Assembly: GCA_900554855.1 (NCBI GenBank)
Contig: USIZ01000054.1
Location: 1 to 7,961, forward strand
Direction of reading: 5' to 3'
From: an uncultured Eubacteriales bacterium
GTDB lineage: Bacteria > Bacillota > Clostridia > Oscillospirales > Oscillospiraceae
DNA: 7,961 bases
Made by a program: the position numbers and the translations under genes. Below, piece after piece: positions 1 through 4,990 of this stretch. A model generated the notes under the pieces. It was not told where the DNA came from. It searched no databases and saw nothing but the letters and a program-made list of their open reading frames with translations. The first letter of the stretch is position 1; each line of letters opens with the position of its first letter.

Positions 1-1
1 A

Positions 2-634
2 TCTGCACAGCAGGCCGGATTGTTTGACGAGGAGATCATTCCCGTCTATGCCAATACGGACGACGGAGATCGGATGCTGGTGACCCGGGATGAGGGCGTT
101 CGCCCCGGCACAAACGCGGAGAAACTGGCTCAGCTCAAGCCGTGCTTTGTGGAAAATGGCTCGGTTACGGCGGCAACCTCCTCCCAGATGAGCGACGGCG
201 CCGCCTTTGTGGTGCTGATGAGCCGCCAGAAGGCTGAGGCGCTGGGCGTGAAGCCGTTGGCCCGGCTGGTCGGCTTTGCCGTGGGCGGCTGCCCGGCGGA
301 AGTCATGGGCATCGGCCCGATTTACGCCGTGCCCAAGGTGCTGGAACGGACCGGGCTTGCGCTGGAGGATATGGAGGTCATTGAACTGAACGAGGCCTTT
401 GCCTCGCAGGCGCTGGTCTGCATCCGGGAGCTCGGCATGGACCCGGAGCGGGTCAACCCCAACGGCGGCGCGCTGGCGCTGGGGCATCCCCTCGGCGCGA
501 CGGGTGCTGCGCTGACCTGTAAAGTGCTGTCCCAGCTTCGCCGCAACGGCGGCCGGTATGGCATGGTGACAATGTGCATCGGCGGCGGCATGGGAGCCGC
601 AGGCATTTTTGAATTGCTGAATGACACGATCTGA
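2..634 (+). CDS. Thiolase (acetyl-CoA acyltransferase family), C-terminal part, 5' end outside window
   Basis: Thiolases cleave a 3-ketoacyl-CoA with CoA, or condense two acyl-CoAs, in the cytoplasm. About 210 residues are visible in an open frame that runs off the left edge. Family members are usually near 390 residues, so roughly the first 180, with the nucleophilic Cys, are missing. Visible family signatures are SSQMSDGAA, the NEAFA motif, NGGALALGHPLGATGA with its catalytic His (codon 485-487), and CIGGGMGAAG near the C-terminus with the second catalytic Cys (codon 575-577). All expected catalytic residues in this half are present and the frame is intact. The TTG at 20 is internal, because the conserved thiolase sequence continues upstream of it. 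The BKACE gene begins 26 bases after the stop, which suggests a shared operon and a role in acetoacetyl-CoA or 3-ketoacyl-CoA turnover. Whether the preferred substrate is short or long chain cannot be told from this half. Confidence 0.95.
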   Translation, partial: SAQQAGLFDEEIIPVYANTDDGDRMLVTRDEGVRPGTNAEKLAQLKPCFVENGSVTAATSSQMSDGAAFVVLMSRQKAEALGVKPLARLVGFAVGGCPAEVMGIGPIYAVPKVLERTGLALEDMEVIELNEAFASQALVCIRELGMDPERVNPNGGALALGHPLGATGAALTCKVLSQLRRNGGRYGMVTMCIGGGMGAAGIFELLNDTI

Positions 635-645
635 ATTGTGCAGAA

Positions 646-651
646 AAGGAG
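646..651 (+). promoter_or_regulatory. Ribosome binding site of the BKACE gene
   Basis: AAGGAG lies nine bases before the ATG at 661, in the 26-base gap after the thiolase stop codon. It fixes the start of the BKACE gene, and the conserved protein sequence also begins there. Confidence 0.75.
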
Positions 652-660
652 CGATTTACT

Positions 661-1503
661 ATGGCAAAGAAAACGATTATCACGGTGGCAACGACCGGCG
701 CATGGCCCAAGAAGGAGAACAACCCGAATGTTCCCATGACGCCCCGGGAGATTGCAGAGGACGTCTACGATTGCTGGCAGGCCGGCGCCGCCATCGCCCA
801 TCTGCATATGCGGGACGATGAGGGCAACGGCAGCATGGACACCGCCAAGTTCCGCGAGACGGTGGAGATCCTGCGCGGGGAGCACCCGGACTGCGACATC
901 GTTCTGAATATGACTACTTCCGGCGCCCTGATCAAGGACGAGGATCTGCGCAAGGCACATCTGCGTGAGCTGCGCCCGGAGATGGGCACCTTTGACTGCG
1001 GCAGCATGAACTGGCTGCACTCTGCGGTGTTCCTGAACTCCCCTCAGTTTTTGGAGAGCCTGGGCAAGGATATGCAGGAGTGGGGCGTCAAGCCGGAGAT
1101 CGAGGTATTTGATCCCGGTATGATCGGCAACGCGGCTTATTTCCTGAAAAAGGGCGTGTTGAAGGCTCCGCTGCACTTCCAGTTCTGCATGGGCTGTGCC
1201 AATGGCATTCCCGGCTCCATGAAAAATCTGGTGTTCATGAAGGAAACGATGGAGACTCTGTGCCCCGGCTCCACCTGGAGCTGCTTCGGCGTGGGCCACT
1301 GTGCGCTGGAGATGACCTATGGCGCGGTTGCCATGGGCGGCCATATCCGCGTGGGCATGGAGGACAACGTGATGTACTCCAAGGGCGTGCTGGCTCAGAG
1401 CAACCGTCAGTTTGTGGAGCGCGCGGCGCGGATCATCCGGGAGTATGGCAACGAGGTCGCCACGCCCGCTGATGCCCGCGAGATCCTCGGCCTGAAGAAA
1501 TAA
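661..1503 (+). CDS. BKACE-family beta-keto acid cleavage enzyme (DUF849, Kce-like)
   Basis: The family catalyses a zinc-dependent retro-Claisen reaction: a beta-keto acid plus acetyl-CoA gives acetoacetate and a new acyl-CoA. The founding member, Kce of lysine fermentation, acts on 3-keto-5-aminohexanoate. The protein has 280 residues, normal for this TIM-barrel family. Likely zinc ligands are His47 and His49 in HLHMRD and Glu234 in HIRVGMEDN, with Arg230 and Asp235 beside the metal as in Kce. The motif PLHFQF (170-175) fits a barrel strand. One difference stands out: after the conserved Gly13-Ala14 the residue is Trp15, where Kce (from memory) has Glu14 contacting the substrate's amino group. 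The substrate may therefore lack that amine, so the name kce is not given. Its place between a thiolase and a zinc-ribbon gene supports beta-keto acid catabolism. The family call is firm; the substrate is unknown. Confidence 0.93.
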   Translation: MAKKTIITVATTGAWPKKENNPNVPMTPREIAEDVYDCWQAGAAIAHLHMRDDEGNGSMDTAKFRETVEILRGEHPDCDIVLNMTTSGALIKDEDLRKAHLRELRPEMGTFDCGSMNWLHSAVFLNSPQFLESLGKDMQEWGVKPEIEVFDPGMIGNAAYFLKKGVLKAPLHFQFCMGCANGIPGSMKNLVFMKETMETLCPGSTWSCFGVGHCALEMTYGAVAMGGHIRVGMEDNVMYSKGVLAQSNRQFVERAARIIREYGNEVATPADAREILGLKK

Positions 1504-1692
1504 ATGAGCTGGGGCACTTACTGGTTTTACTACCAGTGCCCGGACTGCGGCGCAAAGTTCAGCTGGGATTTCTGCCTTGTGACCAGTCCGGATTTCGGAA
1601 AATGCCCCCGCTGCGGCGGCGAAGGCGTGCTGAAGGGCGAAAGCGCCCACCTTCCGGAGCATCCTGAGGACTATCCGGACTGTTCCGAGTGA
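1504..1692 (+). CDS. Small zinc-ribbon protein of unknown function
   Basis: The product has 62 residues with two Cys pairs, CPDCG (Cys12, Cys15) and CPRCGG (Cys34, Cys37). Their spacing suits one tetrahedral zinc site of the zinc-ribbon or rubredoxin-like kind. Cys24 and Cys60 are extra. The N-terminus is aromatic (WGTYWFYY) and the C-terminus acidic; no signal peptide or membrane helix is seen. The ATG directly follows the TAA of the BKACE gene (TAAATG), and no good ribosome binding site precedes it, so translation probably depends on ribosomes finishing the upstream gene. It is the last gene of the operon, 47 bases before the first hairpin. A role with BKACE, such as metal handling or protein binding, is only inferred from position. 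The short length lowers certainty a little, but Cys spacing, position and codon use support a real gene. Confidence 0.78.
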   Translation: MSWGTYWFYYQCPDCGAKFSWDFCLVTSPDFGKCPRCGGEGVLKGESAHLPEHPEDYPDCSE

Positions 1693-1739
1693 CCAATCAA
1701 ACGATAGATTTTTCCTTTCCTTATCTCCTCCCCCTTACA

Positions 1740-1778
1740 CAAACCCGGGCACACAGGTTTCCTGTGTGCCCGGGTTTG
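1740..1778. terminator. Perfect 18-bp hairpin in the convergent gap
   Basis: The arm CAAACCCGGGCACACAGG (1740-1757) is exactly complementary to 1761-1778, with a three-base TTT between them. It lies 47 bases after the zinc-ribbon stop codon. The T-run after the stem is short on both strands (GGGTTTG), so it is a weaker classical terminator than the next hairpin. It may stop or protect transcript ends from either side. Confidence 0.7.
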
Positions 1779-1791
1779 GCAGTTTGCAGGA

Positions 1792-1832
1792 AACGCCCCG
1801 GCGGAAAAGACCGCCGGGGCGTTGATTTTTTT
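1792..1832 (+). terminator. Rho-independent terminator of the thiolase-BKACE-zinc ribbon operon
   Basis: A perfect 13-bp stem (AACGCCCCGGCGG, 1792-1804, with 1811-1823) has a six-base AAAAGA loop and is followed by GA and seven T (1826-1832). This is the form of an intrinsic terminator for plus-strand transcription. Read on the minus strand the stem is followed by only three T, so it would be a weaker stop for the molybdoenzyme operon, which ends 70 bases away. Confidence 0.85.
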
Positions 1833-1893
1833 GATGCGCGGCACGATCGATCCGCGCCGCACGACGCATTTCGCGCAGCCGCCGGGATGCGTT

Positions 1894-2682
1894 TCAGTCC
1901 AGCAGATCACGGGCTCTGGTGTAATTGAACACCGGCCCCTCCAGGCAGACATAGGTCTCGTTGATCTTACAGTGGCCGCATTTGCCCACGGCGCAGGACA
2001 TCTTGCGCTCAAAGGACACCCAGATCTTTTCCGCGGCAGCCCCCTGCTTCATGCATTCCAGCGCGGAGAAGCGCATCATGGCGGGCGGGCCGACGATGAC
2101 CACGTTGTAGTCCTCAAAGCTGCCGAAGGGCACCTTCTTAATATAGTTGGTCACAAAGCCCTTGTGGAATCCAGGAGCTTCCGTGTTGTCCAGACAGTAG
2201 ATGGTGTGGAAGCGCGCGGAAAATTTCTCCAGCTCCTCGGTGAACAGCACGGAATCGGGATCCTTGAAGCCGGTGATGAGGTGGACACTCCTGCACACTT
2301 CCGGATGGGCGTAGAAATGGTTCAGCGTGGTGCGTACCGGCGCCATGCCAGTGCCGCCGCAGATCACCACCAGGTCTTTGCCCTCGAACTGCTCCACCGG
2401 GAAGGCGTTGCCGTAAGGGCCGCGCATGAACAGCGTATCCCCGGCGTTCAGGCCGAAGATACCGTCGGTGAGCCGCCCCACCTTGCGGATGGTGAATTCC
2501 ACATAGCCCTCGCCCCGTCCGCTGACGGAGATGGGGGCCTCGCCTACCTTGGGGATGGACAGCATGAAAAACTGGCCGTGGCGGGGTGTGCCGTCATAGG
2601 CCACCCGGAAGGTGTATTCCGCCTTTGTCTCCTTCTGCACGCTCAGCACTCTGTGGGGCTTGGGCAGCATGATGTTTTCCAT
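1894..2682 (-). CDS. asrB: AsrB-like FAD/NAD(P)H-binding electron-transfer subunit with a [2Fe-2S] site
   Basis: This 262-residue protein belongs to the ferredoxin-reductase superfamily branch that includes AsrB (anaerobic sulfite reductase), PyrK and the sulfhydrogenase gamma subunit. It would exchange electrons between NAD(P)H, FAD and an iron-sulfur centre. An N-terminal FAD barrel contains APISVSG (49-55) and RGPYGNAFP (87-95). The nucleotide-binding domain begins with VVICGGTGMAP (105-115). The C-terminus has C-x4-C-x2-C-x7-C (Cys230, 235, 238, 246) for [2Fe-2S], within the AsrB-typical MSCAVGKCGHCK. ATG at 2682 is chosen because AAGGAGG lies seven bases upstream; Met5 is less likely. 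It starts two bases after the stop of the TorD-AsrA gene and is the last gene of the operon. Family membership is clear, but no AsrC gene accompanies it, so here it probably serves the molybdoenzyme rather than sulfite reduction. Confidence 0.93.
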   Translation of the reverse strand: MENIMLPKPHRVLSVQKETKAEYTFRVAYDGTPRHGQFFMLSIPKVGEAPISVSGRGEGYVEFTIRKVGRLTDGIFGLNAGDTLFMRGPYGNAFPVEQFEGKDLVVICGGTGMAPVRTTLNHFYAHPEVCRSVHLITGFKDPDSVLFTEELEKFSARFHTIYCLDNTEAPGFHKGFVTNYIKKVPFGSFEDYNVVIVGPPAMMRFSALECMKQGAAAEKIWVSFERKMSCAVGKCGHCKINETYVCLEGPVFNYTRARDLLD

Positions 2683-2684
2683 GG

Positions 2685-4352
2685 TCAGTCCTCCTTCCGG
2701 GCCGCGTCCAGCTCATCGTGGAAGCGGTTGATGGTGTCGAGAAAGTCAATCTCGCGGGGACAGCGGGCAATGCATCGGCCGCAGCCAACGCACATATTTT
2801 CACCCGCATCAAAACGCTTTTTGTAGTCATATACCTTGTGCAGGGTCTTGAAGCGCATATTGGCTCCGGCGGTGCTCCGGGCACGGCCGCCGCCGGCGGT
2901 CTGAGTGAAGGTGCTCAGCATACAGCTTGACCACACCCGCCGCCGTTCACCGTCCCGACTGGTCTCATCGTAGGTGACGTCTACGGTGTCAAAGCAGGAG
3001 CAGGTGGGGCAGACGGTGTTGCAGCCGCCGCAGCTCAGACACATTTCGTCGTACTCCGCCCAGAAGGGGAGAGAGGAGGCCAGTTTGACATCCTGCGTTG
3101 ATTCAATGACGGGCAGGTTGGCCTTGCGCCGATTTTCCCGCACGAACTGCGGCTCAAAGTCGACCTCGGCCTGACCGGCAAAACAGGGGGCGAAGGCGGC
3201 GTCCTTCACCTGCACGAGGCAGACCTGCTCCGTCAGCCGCAGTGCGATGCTGTAATCCTCCGCCACATTGGAGCCCATGGAGACGCAGAAGCAGTTGTCC
3301 CAGCTCTGGGCGCACTCCAGCAGCCCCAGTTTGACCTTCTCCCGCAGCCGGGCGTAGAACAGGTCGGGCTGGCCGCCGTTGCGCAGGAAAATGTTGTCCA
3401 GCCGCCGGATGGCGTTGCAGTCGCAGGGGTGGGCCAGCACCAGAATGCCCCGCTCATCGGTTAGTTCACTCTGGCGGCTCTCGTCCCTGGTAAAGTAGAA
3501 CATGGTCTGGATGACCGGGTAGTAGGCCTCCTTGGCGCTGAAATCCGAGGGGCGATCATAGACGATCTCCTCCACAGCGCTGATCTCACCATAGCGCACG
3601 ATCTCCTGCCCGCCAGGGCCGCGCTTGCCGGTGCGCTTTGGAGCAAAAATGCGATAGGTCTTGGAGAGCTCTGCCAGCACTGCGTTCATCTGAACATGGG
3701 TGAGCTGAAAGCTGCCGGTATTGCACTGACTGCGCTCCTCAAGCAGCTCGGCGTCCATGGCGAGGAAGCCCTCCGTCAGCAGCGCAACGGCTTTGTAGAA
3801 GTCGGTGCGGGCGTATTTCTTCATATCCGCGCACAGCCGGGGGACCCAGTTCAGCAGATGCTGCGTCAGAAAATTCAGCTGCTGGGTGGGGGCGGCGGTT
3901 CCCTGCTCTGCCAGAAGGGCCATATATTCCAGCTCAGTGGCGATGTGGTCCTCCATGATCTCGCTGGGGGCGCCGGTGAGGGTCAGCCCGGCCGCATCAT
4001 AGATGCCGCGCACCTGCTCCCAGGCCTGCTGCCGCACCAGCCCCTGACGGCTGGTGTAGACGGACTCATAGGGAAAGGCACCCTTGCCCTGATACTCGCC
4101 GGAGGCCAGAAATACCTTGGCGAAGTCGGCGGCCAGCTCGTCCAGAATGTCCGCGTCGTGCCGGGCGAGAAAATCGCGTAGCATCTCATAGCCCTCGGCC
4201 ATCCGGGGCTGGGGACAGTCGGCGGGAATGTTCATTTGTCTCAGCTGAGCCCACAGCGGGGTATCCACTTCCTGAAAATAAAACCGGCGCAGAAAGCGGT
4301 AGTAGTTTGCCCGGGCGGCGTTCAGCGCCTCGGTCTGTGTGGTCGCCGTCAT
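2685..4352 (-). CDS. Fusion protein: TorD/DmsD-type molybdoenzyme chaperone + AsrA-like [4Fe-4S] subunit
   Basis: One 555-residue polypeptide joins two families. Residues 1 to about 205 are helical and TorD/DmsD-like, with FPYESVYTS (93-101) and EDHIATELEYMALL (134-147); such proteins bind and help mature molybdoenzyme catalytic subunits. Residues about 222-555 resemble AsrA of anaerobic sulfite reductase and the sulfhydrogenase beta subunit, from YRIFAPKR (233-240) through RYGEIS and NCFCVSMG to two ferredoxin motifs, Cys438/441/444/448 and Cys521/524/527/531. Further Cys pairs are 310/312 and 354/356. Met222 is where a free AsrA would normally begin, but no ribosome binding site precedes it (codon 3687-3689) and the frame is continuous, so a true fusion is favoured. 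The ATG follows the TAA of the ferredoxin gene directly, with a purine-rich AGGGGG nine bases upstream. It probably carries electrons between the AsrB-like and DmsB-like subunits while assisting cofactor loading of the catalytic subunit (inference). Confidence 0.92.
   Translation of the reverse strand: MTATTQTEALNAARANYYRFLRRFYFQEVDTPLWAQLRQMNIPADCPQPRMAEGYEMLRDFLARHDADILDELAADFAKVFLASGEYQGKGAFPYESVYTSRQGLVRQQAWEQVRGIYDAAGLTLTGAPSEIMEDHIATELEYMALLAEQGTAAPTQQLNFLTQHLLNWVPRLCADMKKYARTDFYKAVALLTEGFLAMDAELLEERSQCNTGSFQLTHVQMNAVLAELSKTYRIFAPKRTGKRGPGGQEIVRYGEISAVEEIVYDRPSDFSAKEAYYPVIQTMFYFTRDESRQSELTDERGILVLAHPCDCNAIRRLDNIFLRNGGQPDLFYARLREKVKLGLLECAQSWDNCFCVSMGSNVAEDYSIALRLTEQVCLVQVKDAAFAPCFAGQAEVDFEPQFVRENRRKANLPVIESTQDVKLASSLPFWAEYDEMCLSCGGCNTVCPTCSCFDTVDVTYDETSRDGERRRVWSSCMLSTFTQTAGGGRARSTAGANMRFKTLHKVYDYKKRFDAGENMCVGCGRCIARCPREIDFLDTINRFHDELDAARKED
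2690..2696 (-). promoter_or_regulatory. Ribosome binding site of the AsrB-like gene
   Basis: On the minus strand AAGGAGG stands seven bases before the ATG at 2682. It lies inside the final codons of the TorD-AsrA gene, where it encodes part of the Lys-Glu-Asp end, so the two cistrons are translated in close succession. Confidence 0.85.
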
Positions 4353-4967
4353 TTAAATGCGCCCCCTTTTCGTTGTTTTGCAGTCCTGCGGCAGGACGTC
4401 CTGCCACTTGGCGCTGCGCAGAATATAGCGTACGCTGGGCGCATTGCCAAAGTCCCGCAGGGTGTGGATAAACTCGGCGGGGGTGTCCCGCAGCAGCCGG
4501 GAGACCTCGCTGTCCGGGTCGTTGATGTCGCCCACATGGAGGGCGCGGCCGGGACAGTTGCGCACGCAGGCGGGCGTCTCGCCGACCGCCCGGAGCTGGG
4601 CGCAGATATTGCACTTGTCCATGACCCTCAGCTCCTGATTGAACGTATTCACCTGATAGGGACAGGCACTCTCACAGCTGCGGCAGCCGATGCAGACGTC
4701 CCGGTCAATGCGTACCACGCCATCTTCCGGCTCCAGATGGCACGCGCCGGTGGGACAGACCGCCACGCAGCTGGGGTTGTCGCAGTGCTGGCACATGGCG
4801 GGCAGGAAGTAGAGCTGAATGTCGGGATAGGTGCCGGTGGGGCCGATGTCCTTTACCTCGTTGCGGCAGGCCCCAAGTCCCACGCCGTTTTCCATCTTGC
4901 AGGAGATCTGGCAGCCGTGGCAACCGATGCAGCGGTCGAGATCGATCACAAAGGTTATCTTTTTCAT
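4353..4967 (-). CDS. DmsB-like 4x[4Fe-4S] ferredoxin subunit of a molybdopterin oxidoreductase
   Basis: This 204-residue protein is the usual electron-transfer partner of DMSO-reductase-type catalytic subunits (DmsB/NrfC/PhsB family). Four cysteine groups are complete: 13/16/19/23 (CIGCHGCQISC), 59/62/67/71 (CQHCDNPSCVAVCP), 92/95/98/102 (CIGCRSCESACP) and 119/122/134/138 (CNICA and CVRNCP). These suggest four [4Fe-4S] clusters forming a wire. There is no leader peptide or membrane segment, so it should be cytoplasmic. AAGGGAG lies upstream of the ATG at slightly long spacing (about 12 bases), inside the 23-base gap after the catalytic-subunit gene. The stop codon abuts the start of the TorD-AsrA gene. 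The substrate cannot be deduced from this subunit. It would receive electrons from, or give them to, the AsrA-like subunit instead of a quinone-linked membrane anchor. Confidence 0.95.
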   Translation of the reverse strand: MKKITFVIDLDRCIGCHGCQISCKMENGVGLGACRNEVKDIGPTGTYPDIQLYFLPAMCQHCDNPSCVAVCPTGACHLEPEDGVVRIDRDVCIGCRSCESACPYQVNTFNQELRVMDKCNICAQLRAVGETPACVRNCPGRALHVGDINDPDSEVSRLLRDTPAEFIHTLRDFGNAPSVRYILRSAKWQDVLPQDCKTTKRGRI

Positions 4968-4990
4968 TTTGTCTTATCGCTCCCTTCCAC

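Noticed and set aside
322..1662. A 446-residue minus-strand frame opposite thiolase, BKACE and the zinc ribbon
   Set aside because: It spans three conserved plus-strand genes and a gene boundary and shows no family motif; it is a composition artefact.
1834..1866. A short GC-rich inverted repeat (GCGCGG ... CCGCGC) around the palindromic CGATCGAT just past the terminator
   Set aside because: The stem is only six pairs in GC-rich DNA and has no T-run; it is likely chance.
1822..2826. A 334-residue plus-strand frame opposite the AsrB-like gene
   Set aside because: It begins in the terminator T-run and runs antisense to a conserved reductase; no motifs or ribosome binding site support it.
1894..4352. 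Reading the AsrA/AsrB genes as a sulfite reductase operon
   Set aside because: The siroheme subunit AsrC is not in the operon, the AsrA part is fused to a molybdoenzyme chaperone, and the genes upstream in the same transcript encode a molybdopterin enzyme.
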